DNA from: Enteractinococcus coprophilus
GTDB taxonomy: Bacteria; Actinomycetota; Actinomycetes; Actinomycetales; Micrococcaceae
Reading direction: 5' to 3'
Assembly: GCF_006716305.1 (NCBI RefSeq)
Contig: NZ_VFOU01000003.1
Location: 558,001-622,000, forward strand
Length of the DNA stretch: 64,000 bases
In this document: one piece after another, positions 36,525 through 45,636 of the stretch
Numbering within the stretch: position 1 is the first letter of the stretch
Layout of the letters: each line of letters starts with the position of its first letter
Made by a program: the position numbers and the translations under genes
The notes under the pieces: generated by a model
Database searches by the model: none
What the model was told of the DNA's origin: nothing
The model's input: the letters and a program-made list of their open reading frames with translations, nothing else

Positions 36525-36960
36525 CGGCTCGCGTGTTATTCGTCTTATTAACACCCCGTACGACCTGACGGGCCGAGATATCGTGTGCTATCCGAACCTG
36601 CTACTGGGGTTCAAGATTGAGGTCCCTCGACTCTTTCTCACGCCCCGAACAGTCTATTCGGCCATCACCGTAGATTTGGTCAAAGGCCAGGCCGCACGAT
36701 CTAATATGTTCCCCGAGTCCGACGAGATCGAGATCAGTGATGATGCACTCGTCCCTCGGTTAATCAGCAACGACGCCGCCATTGAGGTGGCTCAGAATCT
36801 GGTGTTTCGATGGTTGCGGCATAAATACAAGATTTATAAGGAACCTGGCATCGAGGTGGTCAAGCAACAAGAGACGTATAAGGCGTTCTTCTACACGCAG
36901 GACGCCAAGAACCAAACGCTGCTGGTCGATTCGGTCAAGGGTATCGAGCTAAACCAGTAA
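36508..36960 (+). CDS. Hypothetical protein in symporter operon
   Basis: About 150 residues with no recognised family, no membrane helix and a mixed alpha/beta pattern (RVIRLINTPYDLTGRD, YSAITVDLVKGQAA). I place the start at TTG 36508 because AAAGGGAG lies eight bases before it; a GTG at 36499 overlaps that site. It begins 17 bases inside the symporter gene, so translation is coupled. A regulatory or ligand-sensing role for the transporter is a guess. Confidence 0.6.
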   Translation: MDQPPSGSRVIRLINTPYDLTGRDIVCYPNLLLGFKIEVPRLFLTPRTVYSAITVDLVKGQAARSNMFPESDEIEISDDALVPRLISNDAAIEVAQNLVFRWLRHKYKIYKEPGIEVVKQQETYKAFFYTQDAKNQTLLVDSVKGIELNQ

Positions 36961-36965
36961 TCGGT

Positions 36966-37235
36966 TCACTGAGAAGAACCCAGCGGTCCTCTCCGACTAC
37001 TCCGGGAGGACCGTTGTGGTTTAACACGGTGGCGCCGGTCTTGGATAGCACCGTCTCCATAGAATTGCTGAATGACGGGAAAGATCACGATGGTCTTCTG
37101 AGCTTGAAACGCGATAACTGCTGCGATCATCCCACTGATAAGAAACCCCGGTCCGACACCGTTATACCCCAGATACCAGGTAACCACGCTCATTCGCCAC
37201 CAGAACATCCACCACATCTTGAAAAACGCGCCCAT
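36966..37235 (-). CDS. Possible small membrane protein
   Basis: 89 residues: MGAFFKMWWMFWWRM, then VTWYLGYNGVGPGFLISG and an amphipathic or hydrophobic stretch, ending in a basic Ser-rich tail. The aromatic-rich N-terminus and the Gly-containing helix look protein-like rather than random. No ribosome site is close to the ATG, and the C-terminal codons overlap a terminator, so it may be fortuitous. Confidence 0.4.
   Translation of the reverse strand: MGAFFKMWWMFWWRMSVVTWYLGYNGVGPGFLISGMIAAVIAFQAQKTIVIFPVIQQFYGDGAIQDRRHRVKPQRSSRSSRRGPLGSSQ
36977..37023. terminator. Terminator after symporter operon
   Basis: CGGTCCTC pairs with GAGGACCG, extended by AACC/GGTT, with TTT after it on the plus strand. 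It also lies inside the 3' end of the possible small minus-strand gene. Confidence 0.75.
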
Positions 37236-37344
37236 ATCCGGCTACGTTACCTCGTCTGCAGAAGATGTCCACCGTTTATGTGCCGCCAACAGAACGGTGG
37301 TGAGTAGTCCATGACGCTCAGTCGATGAAGTTTGTGCCACTCTC

Positions 37345-38091
37345 CTAGATCCACGGCAAGCAGTAGGCCACGGCGAACAGACACACGACCAGGCCCACTA
37401 CGACGTCACCGGCATGCACACGGATGGGCCGATACACGGTGCGTGGTTTGAGTCCAAAGCCGCGGGATTCCAGCGACGTCGCTATTCTTTCTGAGCGACG
37501 TAGGGCCACGATCAACACGGTGAAGACCAGCCGCCCGGCGTCTTTGATCGTGAGCTTGGGTTTGCCTTTGCGATTCAGCTTCGCTCCGCCATGGCGCATG
37601 ACTTGTGCTGCCCGGATGGTCTGCCATTCTTTGGGCAGGCCCAGCAGTAACTGGTAACCGGCGAGCACGGCGAAGGTGATCGAGGCGGGCAGCTTGAGGT
37701 TCTGATTCAGCGAGCGCATCAGATCCACGGGCGCGGTCGAGGTCAGAAACAGGATGGATGCGACCCCGATGACCAGGGTCCTGCCCGCAAGCGCCGCCCC
37801 GATGACAACGCCGTCCTCGGCACGGGCCAACACGTTGACCAGGAATAGGCCGAATCCGAAGGCTATGAATGGAATGTGGGCGAAAGCTAGCCAGCGGGCG
37901 GGGACGTTGCCGATGGTCAGGGCGATGATCACCAGGGCTGCCCAGAGCAGGGCGGGGCGGATGGGTTCCCAGATGAACAGCATGGACACGGACACCACAA
38001 ACAGGGTGATGAGTTTGACCGAAGGATTCCAGCGGGTTATGGCTCCGGGTTCGACCAGGGTGGAGGGGTGTTGGAGGGTCAGGGTGGTCAT
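37345..38091 (-). CDS. ykoC: ECF transporter transmembrane (T) component, YkoC-like
   Basis: 248 residues with about five membrane helices and the T-component signature ALRRSERIATSLESRGF near the coupling helices that contact the ATPases. In ECF importers this subunit links the substrate-binding S protein to two ATP-binding domains. It is the last gene of a four-gene ykoFEDC operon and overlaps ykoD by four bases (ATGA). The transported substrate is a thiamine precursor (hydroxymethylpyrimidine) by family and riboswitch evidence. Confidence 0.88.
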   Translation of the reverse strand: MTTLTLQHPSTLVEPGAITRWNPSVKLITLFVVSVSMLFIWEPIRPALLWAALVIIALTIGNVPARWLAFAHIPFIAFGFGLFLVNVLARAEDGVVIGAALAGRTLVIGVASILFLTSTAPVDLMRSLNQNLKLPASITFAVLAGYQLLLGLPKEWQTIRAAQVMRHGGAKLNRKGKPKLTIKDAGRLVFTVLIVALRRSERIATSLESRGFGLKPRTVYRPIRVHAGDVVVGLVVCLFAVAYCLPWI

Positions 38092-39506
38092 ACCAGGGCT
38101 CCTTGGGTGACCGTGATGGTGCGGGTGGCCCAGGCATCGGCGAGGCGGTGGTCGTGGGTGATGATCACGACCGCGCCGTCGGAGTTGGCGTGGGCTGTGA
38201 GTTCGTCGAGCATGGTGGTGGTTGCCGCACGGTCCAGGCCGAAGGTGGGTTCATCGGCTAACAGGACCGTGGGTTCGGCACGATGTTGAGCGGCGAGCAG
38301 GCCGGTGACGACCGAGAGGCGGCGTTTTTCTCCACCAGATAGGCGGAAGGGGTTGAGTTCGGCCAGGTGGTCGATACCGAGTGCAGTGGAGAGTCTCTGC
38401 ACGGCGGTTTCGGTGGCAGCATCGGTGTTCAGGCCGAAACGTAGTTCATCGTGCACGCTATGGGTGAGGAATTGGTGTTCAGGATTTTGGAACACCATGA
38501 CCGGTGGGCGCCCGGTGATGTCGCCGTCTACGGGCAGCAGGCCTGCCAGTGCCATGAGCAGCGTGGTTTTGCCGGTGCCATTGGCGCCCATGACCGCGAC
38601 CCGCTCCCCCGCGTGAATGTCCAGGTCAATATTGGTGACGATCGGATCGACCTTCGGTGCCGGGCGGACGGTCAGGTTGCGAGCGCGCAGGAGCGGGGCG
38701 GCGTCAGTCAGCGTTGAGGTGGGGTATTCGGGCAGGCGCACACCCGGGGTCCACACGCCGTTAGCTTCGAGCTGGTTTGCGTGTTCAGTAAGCACCTGGC
38801 GGGTTGGGCCATCGGCTTGGATGCGGCCGGCATCAATCACCACGGTGCGTTCGGGGAGGCCGGGGCCCTCGGCGAGCTCATCCAGCCGGTGTTCGACTAG
38901 AATCAGCGCGCCGTCGTCGCCGGTGAGTTCGGTGAGCACCTGCATCACCGCAGCGACACCTGCGCCGTCGAGCATCGAGGTCGGTTCATCGGCCAACACC
39001 ACACTGGGTTGTGCTGCCAGAGCTGCGACCGTAGCGATGCGCTGAATCCAGCCGCCCGACAGGCTCTGGGTGCGATGATGCAGCAGGTGGTCGGCGTCCA
39101 CGGATGCTAAAAGCTTGTGGACACGTGCCCCGATTTCGGCTGGGTCCACCCCGTGGTTTTCGAGCGTCAGAGCGATTTCGTCTTCCACTAATGGCAGCGT
39201 GATGCTGGCGTGTGGGTCCTGGGGCACGTTGCCCACGGTCCGGCTGAGATCGGCCACGGTGTTGGTGATGACTGGTTTGCCAGCCACGAAGCAGTCACCT
39301 GAGATGTGCAGTGGGACCGAGTGCGGGATGACCCCGCGGATGGCATTCAGCAGGATGGATTTTCCGGCCCCGGATGCGCCCAGCAGTAGCAGTTGTTCCC
39401 CGTGGTCGACGGTCAGGTTGATGTCTTCCAGTAGCACCCGCTGGCTGCGCGGATCCACGGCAGTGAATCCGCGCAGCTCAACTAACGGTGTCGGGGTCGA
39501 CCTCAT
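38088..39506 (-). CDS. ykoD: ECF transporter ATPase with two ABC domains, YkoD-like
   Basis: 472 residues holding two nucleotide-binding domains. Domain 1 has Walker A GASGAGKS (about 42-49), signature LSGGWIQR and Walker B VVLADEPTS. Domain 2 has GANGTGKT, LSGGEKRR and VLLADEPTF. It powers uptake of the thiamine precursor in the cytoplasm. The start ATG overlaps the stop of ykoE (ATGA), and its own stop overlaps ykoC, so subunits are made in fixed ratio. Confidence 0.93.
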   Translation of the reverse strand: MRSTPTPLVELRGFTAVDPRSQRVLLEDINLTVDHGEQLLLLGASGAGKSILLNAIRGVIPHSVPLHISGDCFVAGKPVITNTVADLSRTVGNVPQDPHASITLPLVEDEIALTLENHGVDPAEIGARVHKLLASVDADHLLHHRTQSLSGGWIQRIATVAALAAQPSVVLADEPTSMLDGAGVAAVMQVLTELTGDDGALILVEHRLDELAEGPGLPERTVVIDAGRIQADGPTRQVLTEHANQLEANGVWTPGVRLPEYPTSTLTDAAPLLRARNLTVRPAPKVDPIVTNIDLDIHAGERVAVMGANGTGKTTLLMALAGLLPVDGDITGRPPVMVFQNPEHQFLTHSVHDELRFGLNTDAATETAVQRLSTALGIDHLAELNPFRLSGGEKRRLSVVTGLLAAQHRAEPTVLLADEPTFGLDRAATTTMLDELTAHANSDGAVVIITHDHRLADAWATRTITVTQGALV

Positions 39507-40120
39507 TGTGCCCTGCCGATGGCGTAGTTATCGACCACACCGGTTTTCTGGATGGCTTTGACTAAGACCCAGGCCAGGATGCCGCCCAGGAGAATGCCCG
39601 AAACCCCTTGGATGCCCAGGCGCAGCAGGAAGATCTCTTGGCCAAACCAGCCCGAGCGGATGGCAGACCACCAGAAGACTAAGAAGGCACCAAGAAACCC
39701 GCTGATCGCGTACCGGGTGATGCCAAATTTCTTATAGCGCCCGATGGCAAAGGGCAACTCGGAGCCGAGACCCTGTAGAAATGCGGCGATGAGTAGCATG
39801 GGGCCCGCCGGCGAGCCCAGAAACACGAATTCCATGGCCGCGGCGATGATTTCCGCCAGGATCCCGGATCCGGCTTTGCGGGTGATGGCCACGGCTAGCG
39901 GTGCAACCAACAGCCACCCGCCGAATAAGAAGTGTTGGGCAAGATCGCCGGCCGGGCCCATGGCAATGGCCAGGCCGTTCCAGGCTTGAACCAGTGCCCA
40001 GTAGACAAACCCAAAGACCACGCCCAGCACGACCACGAGCACGAGGTCTTTCAGCTGCCATCTAAACGGGCTGTCATACGGGTTGCGGTAGGTAGAGTGC
40101 TGTTGTGCGGTGGTGGTCAT
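39503..40120 (-). CDS. ykoE: ECF transporter substrate (S) component, YkoE-like
   Basis: 205 residues and about six membrane helices. It matches the YkoE group: FRWQLKDLVLVVVLGVVFGF at the start, LGSPAGPMLL in mid-protein and a C-terminal GVSGILLGGILAWVL. It should bind hydroxymethylpyrimidine or thiamine in the membrane. It overlaps ykoF upstream and ykoD downstream by four bases each. Confidence 0.9.
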   Translation of the reverse strand: MTTTAQQHSTYRNPYDSPFRWQLKDLVLVVVLGVVFGFVYWALVQAWNGLAIAMGPAGDLAQHFLFGGWLLVAPLAVAITRKAGSGILAEIIAAAMEFVFLGSPAGPMLLIAAFLQGLGSELPFAIGRYKKFGITRYAISGFLGAFLVFWWSAIRSGWFGQEIFLLRLGIQGVSGILLGGILAWVLVKAIQKTGVVDNYAIGRAQ

Positions 40121-40800
40121 GCTGCACCACCTGTGGTCCGGGCGCTTGGAGAATCCAACGACACTGAGATGTGCGAAACGACGTGGGGGACGTGTTCGCC
40201 GACTTTGGCCCAGGCGTTGAATATGACGGCGAGCACACCGGAGAGGTCGCCGCGCACTGTGGTCGCGAAGTGGTCCTCGGTGACCTCAAGCCCGGAGTCT
40301 TTGACTTCTTGGATGGCGTCCATGATCGGCTCCATGTGCGGTAGATTGCCGTCGGTCAGCGGGTAGAGCGACCAGGAAGCGACCGCTGGGATACCGGCTC
40401 TGTCGAGGTAAACGCGTTTTTCGGGTGGCATTTCGCCGGGAACAAGTTCACAGGATGCGCCACCCGGGCAACCACGCGACAACAGAATGTGGCTGGTCAG
40501 GTGACGTCGTCCAGACCCTAAAGACACCGAGTGAATCAGTGTTGCCGCATAAGCTGCGAGTTTTTGGGCGGCGTCGCCGGTTTTGACGCCCACGTAGGTC
40601 GAGACTTCACCGGTTTGGATATCCACCCCCTCGGTGAGCCCGTAGGGTGTCAGGACGTTGTGGGTATGTCTGATGGCATCTAAGATGATGCGTTCAAAGT
40701 CATCGGCGTGCGGGTGAATGCTGATGCGCATCCCTATGCCGATGTGTTCGGGTGTCAGCTCTGCCCCGGACGTTTGGGGCGATGGTGTTGGACCACTCAC
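40117..40800 (-). CDS. ykoF: Thiamine/HMP-binding protein YkoF
   Basis: About 227 residues with two tandem YkoF domains: ISIHPHADDFERIILDAI in the first and LYPLTDGNLPHMEPIMDAI in the second. YkoF dimers bind thiamine and hydroxymethylpyrimidine and may deliver them to the salvage pathway. I place the start at GTG 40800, with GGAAGGGAG six bases upstream; a GTG at 40821 has no such site. That ribosome site lies inside a hairpin following the TPP riboswitch, so translation is probably the regulated step. Confidence 0.88.
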   Translation of the reverse strand: MSGPTPSPQTSGAELTPEHIGIGMRISIHPHADDFERIILDAIRHTHNVLTPYGLTEGVDIQTGEVSTYVGVKTGDAAQKLAAYAATLIHSVSLGSGRRHLTSHILLSRGCPGGASCELVPGEMPPEKRVYLDRAGIPAVASWSLYPLTDGNLPHMEPIMDAIQEVKDSGLEVTEDHFATTVRGDLSGVLAVIFNAWAKVGEHVPHVVSHISVSLDSPSARTTGGAA

Positions 40801-40824
40801 GGTGGTCTCCCTTCCGACCACCGG
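40800..40824 (-). promoter_or_regulatory. Hairpin sequestering the ykoF ribosome-binding site
   Basis: GGTGGTC and GACCACC form a stem around GGAAGGGA, directly before the GTG start. In the ligand-bound state this would hide the ribosome site. Confidence 0.55.
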
Positions 40825-40853
40825 GCTCTCAACAACTCGAGAGCTTCGGACCT

Positions 40854-40942
40854 CTCCCTACGCCAGCATGATCTGGATCAGGTGAATCGGGTCTGCGGCA
40901 TCTCCGCACTCTCAGCACCAGTTTCAGTGCACCCCGGGGTCT
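40854..40942 (-). ncRNA. TPP (THI-box) riboswitch
   Basis: On the minus strand the conserved elements appear in order: GGGGTGC, CTGAGA, GACCCG near the three-way junction, and CACCTGATCCAG then ATGCTGGCGTAGGGA. These bind thiamine pyrophosphate and shut off thiamine uptake genes when it is abundant. A stem (GCTCTC/GAGAGC) and the ribosome-site hairpin lie between it and ykoF. Confidence 0.95.
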
Positions 40943-41004
40943 ATGTCGTTCACCACCATAGCGGGTTTTATTCGCGACTGTTCGACGTTGCGCTTTTCGG
41001 CGCA

Positions 41005-41054
41005 ACAGAAAACCCCGGCCGGATAGCGAACTTGTGTTCGACCCGACCGGGGTG
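41005..41054 (-). terminator. Rho-independent terminator of lipoprotein gene
   Basis: On the minus strand CCCCGGTCGG pairs with CCGGCCGGGG and is followed by TTTTCTG. It lies 20 bases after the lipoprotein stop and upstream of the riboswitch. Confidence 0.82.
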
Positions 41055-41072
41055 TGGTTGCGTTATAAAAGG

Positions 41073-41900
41073 TTAGTTGGAGCTCATGGCGCTGCTCATC
41101 ATCGCTTCCATGATTCGCTCTTGCGCTTCTTCCTGGCTGATGACTTGCGAGTCTTCTGGACGTTCTGGGGATTCAGTTTCGCCCCACTTGCTGAATTTCA
41201 TGGTCTGACCGTCATCGGAGATTTCATAAAATCGGGGTGCATCGTGGTCTGCGATCAAGACGAGTTCCTGACCTTCGTTCTGACCTTCGTAGACCCACAC
41301 GTCAATGTCATCGCGAACCTCATGAGTTCCCTCATCTGAAATATCGTCCCGAGTGACCACTGTGTCATCGTCATCTTCTTCGCCATTCCATCCGTCTTGG
41401 AGAGTCTCGAAGATCTCACTGATCTTGAATTCAACGGCGTCGTCAGAGAAATCATCGCTCAGATCAATCCACGTATCTGCAAATTCCTCAGTCGCTGCGT
41501 CGAACTGTTGCTGTTCCGCATCACTGAGAGCTTGAGCGCCAATGAGTTCAAATAAACCATCTCCGGCCATGTAAGCCTCGTCTTGGCCGAAAGCGCGCAT
41601 GAGGTCATTATCCCCAAATCCGATGGCTGTCGCAGATCCATCGAGCGGCCCATAAATAGTCGCGCTCAGGTCTTCCTCACCTGAGGCACCGCTAAACAAT
41701 TCACTATTTTCGGTATTGCCAAACATCTCCACGTCGGCGGTGATCGTGACAGATCCTTCTTCCTGCATGGTTTCCCACATCAGGTCATCGATTTCGGACA
41801 GTGCTGGTACGTCTTCAACGCCTTTTCCACCACAACCGGCGAGGACGATCATCGAGGTAACAGCGGTCCCGGCCAGCAAGCTTCGGGTCATACGTTTCAT
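41073..41900 (-). CDS. Acidic secreted lipoprotein
   Basis: 275 residues from ATG 41900, with GGAGAG four bases upstream; an ATG four codons earlier lacks this. The signal peptide ends in the lipobox IVLAGC (Cys23). The mature part is strongly acidic, with repeated Glu/Asp runs and no recognised enzyme motif; it vaguely recalls lipid-carrier lipoproteins of actinobacteria (LppX/LprG fold), which I cannot confirm. It stands alone with its own terminator. Confidence 0.78.
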   Translation of the reverse strand: MKRMTRSLLAGTAVTSMIVLAGCGGKGVEDVPALSEIDDLMWETMQEEGSVTITADVEMFGNTENSELFSGASGEEDLSATIYGPLDGSATAIGFGDNDLMRAFGQDEAYMAGDGLFELIGAQALSDAEQQQFDAATEEFADTWIDLSDDFSDDAVEFKISEIFETLQDGWNGEEDDDDTVVTRDDISDEGTHEVRDDIDVWVYEGQNEGQELVLIADHDAPRFYEISDDGQTMKFSKWGETESPERPEDSQVISQEEAQERIMEAMMSSAMSSN

Positions 41901-42447
41901 GGTTCTCTCCATCTTGAGGTGCGTAGTGAGATTTCATAATCGCGGGAGACCCCTCGCCGAACGCTTGGAATCCACCGATATATCCAGCCTTCGAACGTAG
42001 CATGCAGGCTTCGTAGCACGTAGGACAGTGACCAAATCTCTAAAAGTAATCGAAAGCAATCACCTTTTTATACTTGATTTCACTTGTAACTCTTTCTTAT
42101 ATTTCGACAGCATCGGCGAACCTTGTGAACAAACTACTTTGAGTCCCTACGGAGGACAGGAGCATTGCCCAGAGTATTCGTCCATCAGCTTTCTACACAA
42201 GACCCGCATCACCCTTCTTTGTTCATTTGTCACGAAGACAGAGGAAACCGCACTACCGCAGATTGTGATCCGAATGTCGGCATCTATACAACGTCGACGG
42301 CCCCCAAGAGAAATAGACAGGACTGAAACCAGCCCGCGATAGCGACGGTGGCGTCCAATGACCAGTGGGTTTCGCGTAGCGAACTAGACAATAGCACCAG
42401 TCAGCAACATAGACTCGGAGCTTCTCGACACGAAGTAGCATATTGGG
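41901..42447. other. Intergenic region, nothing supported
   Basis: About 550 bases between divergent genes with falling GC. No RNA, hairpin or coding frame can be backed. Confidence 0.4.
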
Positions 42448-44295
42448 ATGGGTCACAAAGTACCGATGACAATTGCCACCGCATTGCGTCAAATCCAGAA
42501 TCGCCAGCTGATACTGCCCGCGATCCAACGCGAGTACGTTTGGAAACCACGGCAGGTCATCCGCGTCTTCGACTCGATTATGCGCGGATATCCAATCGGC
42601 AGCTTCCTTTCCTGGAAGGTTCTCCCCGAGACAATCAGCAAGTTCAAGTTCTATGGATTCATGAAGGATTACAGTGCCTTCGATAATCGCCACAACCCTG
42701 TGATTGACATTCCAGCAGATAGAGAGATAATTGCCGTCCTCGATGGTCAGCAGCGATTAACTTCTCTCAACATCGGGCTTCGTGGAACCTACGCTTATAA
42801 AAATCATGGTGGCTGGGCTAACAAGCCGTGGTCCTATCCAGTACGCACCCTTCACCTAAATCTGGCAGAAGAAGCGCCAGAGAACGAACTCGGCCTCAAA
42901 TATCATTTTCAATTCCTCACGAAGGATGATGTAGAACGAGCGGCGAACGACCCGAACAAGCGATGGCTACCAGTCCCCGAGGTCTTCGAGGCATCAGATA
43001 CTTCGGCTTTTATACAGCTGCTGGCCAAGCACGGAGTGGGAAACGATCCGTACGCGTCAGCGTTGGCTAGCAAGCTCTGGGACGCGATTCATAAAACCGC
43101 CAGCCTCCACTTCTATGAAGAGGATGACCAAGATATCGAGCGTGTGTTAGATATCTTTGTCCGGGTCAACTCTGGAGGAACAGTTCTTTCCTATAGCGAC
43201 CTGCTTTTGTCTATTGCCACTGCTCAATGGGAGGGCGACGCCCGAGCGGCAGTCCATGGACTGGTGGACTCCCTCAATCAGACTGGCAACGGCTTTAGTT
43301 TCACACGCGACACTGTGCTGAAGTCGGGGCTAGTGATGGCCGATGTTCGCGACATTGGCTTCAAGGTCAAAAACTTTACAGCGACCAACATGGCCAAGCT
43401 CGAAGCCGGCTGGGATGCTATGGGTAACTCACTGCAAGTCGCCGTTGGGCTACTCAGTGACTTCGGTCTATCAGGTGGGTCGCTCACTGCAGATAGCGTA
43501 CTCATCCCCGTCGCCTATTACGTTCATCACCGCGGCCTCGATCACTCATACCGCGAATCGCCCAAAACTCGAGACGACCGTGAGACGCTTCGATCGTGGG
43601 TTCTACGCTCCCTGATCGTGCGAGGCGTCTGGGGTTCAGGCTTGGACACTTTGCTGCGTGACTTACGTGAGGTCATCAAGTCACAGGGTAATTCATCATT
43701 CCCTGTCATTGAGATCGAGCGGGCGATGTCACTACGAGGTAAGCCGCTCACTGTTACCGACGCCTTAATTGATGATATTTTGAGTCTGAAGTATGGCAAG
43801 GCTCGTACCTTCGCAGTGCTTGCAGCACTGTTTCCGCACGTCGACACGCGAAACCAATTCCACATTGATCACGTATTCCCCGCAAAGTTACTCGATAAAA
43901 GAACTCTACGCCGTGAAAAGGACGGCGATGGATCACCACGATTCGCTCCAGAACAGATCGACGAGCTCATCGATCGCAGGGATCGTCTGCCCAACCTTCA
44001 GCTTCTTCCTGGTCTTGAGAACATCGGCAAGTCTGCCAAGACACCAGAGGGGTGGTTGGTTGAAGAGTATTCGGAGCTCGAAAACCGCAGCGCTTTCGTT
44101 GCTCGGAACGCGCTACCACAGTCTCTTCCTAACTCCTTAACAGAGTTCATGAGCTTCTACGATAAGCGGAGTGCAATTCTGACCGAACGCATCCACAACT
44201 TACTCACGTCTCACCTCCCAGATCCTTCGACTGCGAATACGACAGCTCTCGTTGACTTTGATGAGGAACTCGCTGAAGGCGATGATTCTGATTAA
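42448..44295 (+). CDS. DUF262/HNH nuclease (GmrSD-like) defence protein
   Basis: 615 residues. The N-terminal DUF262 domain has LPAIQREYVW (23-32), IMRGYPIGSF (44-53) and the DGQQR motif (99-103), which in GmrS-type proteins is a nucleotide-dependent ParB-like fold. The C-terminal part has an HNH/DUF1524-like core IDHVFPAKLL (about 472) and DRLPNLQLLPGLENIGKS. Such fusions cut modified or foreign DNA as type IV-like restriction enzymes. It is a lone gene in a low-GC patch without a methylase or other defence gene next to it, suggesting acquisition. The start (42448 or ATG 42466) is unsettled. Confidence 0.82.
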   Translation: MGHKVPMTIATALRQIQNRQLILPAIQREYVWKPRQVIRVFDSIMRGYPIGSFLSWKVLPETISKFKFYGFMKDYSAFDNRHNPVIDIPADREIIAVLDGQQRLTSLNIGLRGTYAYKNHGGWANKPWSYPVRTLHLNLAEEAPENELGLKYHFQFLTKDDVERAANDPNKRWLPVPEVFEASDTSAFIQLLAKHGVGNDPYASALASKLWDAIHKTASLHFYEEDDQDIERVLDIFVRVNSGGTVLSYSDLLLSIATAQWEGDARAAVHGLVDSLNQTGNGFSFTRDTVLKSGLVMADVRDIGFKVKNFTATNMAKLEAGWDAMGNSLQVAVGLLSDFGLSGGSLTADSVLIPVAYYVHHRGLDHSYRESPKTRDDRETLRSWVLRSLIVRGVWGSGLDTLLRDLREVIKSQGNSSFPVIEIERAMSLRGKPLTVTDALIDDILSLKYGKARTFAVLAALFPHVDTRNQFHIDHVFPAKLLDKRTLRREKDGDGSPRFAPEQIDELIDRRDRLPNLQLLPGLENIGKSAKTPEGWLVEEYSELENRSAFVARNALPQSLPNSLTEFMSFYDKRSAILTERIHNLLTSHLPDPSTANTTALVDFDEELAEGDDSD

Positions 44296-44620
44296 GAGCT
44301 CAGCCGATTTCTTTCGCCGATTTCCATATTAATCTGCAGATTCCTGGAGACATAGATATCCGCTTGAAAGCATCTAGACAGAATGCTTTCGCTGACGCTG
44401 TTAAACTCGCGTCTCTCGGTTCGTGTGCCTGACCCACTGTTTTCATACTTAATAGCGGCACAAGCCGCTTAAGTCCATGACGGGGAAACCACCAAATCAA
44501 TACGTCGAACAGCCGTTATACCCCATCTATAAAGCCGTGCTTGCGGATGGAGCCACCAACCGAGAACCTCGTCGTCTCATCCGGAAAGCCTATAGCCTCT
44601 TCCGATCCCTCTGTGCCCCG
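44296..44620. other. Intergenic region between convergent genes
   Basis: About 325 bases. A plus-strand frame of some 51 codons at about 44477-44632 has no ribosome site or recognisable family. No terminator hairpin is obvious. Confidence 0.4.
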
Positions 44621-45403
44621 CTAATCTATTAATACTGTATGGTCCCATTCGTATTGTTCGGGTGAAGACGTGGCGTAGCGGAGTCGATAGGGCTCTACTG
44701 CGCGAAACTCTTCCGCTAAGATCCTCACCAGGTCAGCCCCGGTCAACCAGGTGCGCTTGAGCCGTTGTGTTCTAAACTCGCCGAAGCCAAGATAGGCCAA
44801 TTCGTCTGAGGCAATGAGTTCGTCCAGGGTCAGGTTGGCGCGCATAGTCCCGATACGTAGCACGCTCACGGGCAGGCCCGATGCATCGCTAGCAAACCGG
44901 CCCAGTGCTTCCATATAGGCTTTGGCCGCACCGTACATACCGTCTGGTCGCGGCGGATCTGAGGGTTTCACGTGGCCGTTACTACGTCCGGCAAGATGTT
45001 CGCGTTCGTACCACCCGGCAGCGTGATTACTCGACGCCAGGACCACGCGACGCGTACCGTGTTGGATTGCTGCGGCCAGGATGCGGTTGGTTGCATCGAT
45101 TTCGATGGCATACAGGCCAGCTTTCCCGTCGGCAGCACCCGTTGCTAGGTGAAGCACATAGTGTGCTTCGGACACCAGCTGGTTCAGCAGTGCGTCGTCG
45201 TCGAGGTCAGCTTGATGTATTTCGACGAAATCCTTGTTCTCGATGAGTGCTGCGTCAATGCCTACCAGCTCGTGTGATTCCGACAGTTGGGCTGTGATGA
45301 GGCTGGCGACGGTACCGGCAGCACCGGTGATGAGTATGCGTTTGCCCTCGGGTTTGGGTATCCAGGTGAGGCCCTCTGCGGGGGCTTGAATTGGCAGGTC
45401 CAT
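44621..45403 (-). CDS. NAD-dependent epimerase/dehydratase, uronate-dehydrogenase-like
   Basis: 260 residues of the extended SDR type: GAAGTVA at 27-33, ASSNHAAGWY, and Tyr157/Lys161 in MYGAAK. The ASSNHAAG and short overall length resemble uronate dehydrogenases, which oxidise galacturonate or glucuronate to aldarolactones. Start ATG 45403 follows ACGGGAGTCC; a longer frame to 45445 is less likely. No uronate transporter is adjacent, so the substrate remains open. Confidence 0.78.
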   Translation of the reverse strand: MDLPIQAPAEGLTWIPKPEGKRILITGAAGTVASLITAQLSESHELVGIDAALIENKDFVEIHQADLDDDALLNQLVSEAHYVLHLATGAADGKAGLYAIEIDATNRILAAAIQHGTRRVVLASSNHAAGWYEREHLAGRSNGHVKPSDPPRPDGMYGAAKAYMEALGRFASDASGLPVSVLRIGTMRANLTLDELIASDELAYLGFGEFRTQRLKRTWLTGADLVRILAEEFRAVEPYRLRYATSSPEQYEWDHTVLID

Positions 45404-45636
45404 GGTGGACTCCCGTCGTGTTGCGGAGTTCTCGTGGCTCCACAATACGCATCACGCGGCCGCGCATGTCTACCCGTTGTGTGCGATACAGCGCATGAAG
45501 CGATACGGCACATGAACTGGAGGGAAGTGGTCGCTTTGTTCTGCTTGACTTCCACCACCTGAGGGCGCGACGGTGGAACTGGGAGCACTAGCCCGCTTAT
45601 CGCGGGACGAGAGGCGATCATTTTTCGGAGGTCTTT

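Noticed and set aside
37406-38137. 243-codon minus-strand frame overlapping ykoC
   Set aside because: It is a Pro/Arg-rich shadow of the ykoC/ykoD coding sequence with no family resemblance.
44477-44632. 51-codon plus-strand frame (MTGKPPNQYVEQ...)
   Set aside because: No ribosome site or family, and it overlaps the convergent dehydrogenase gene.
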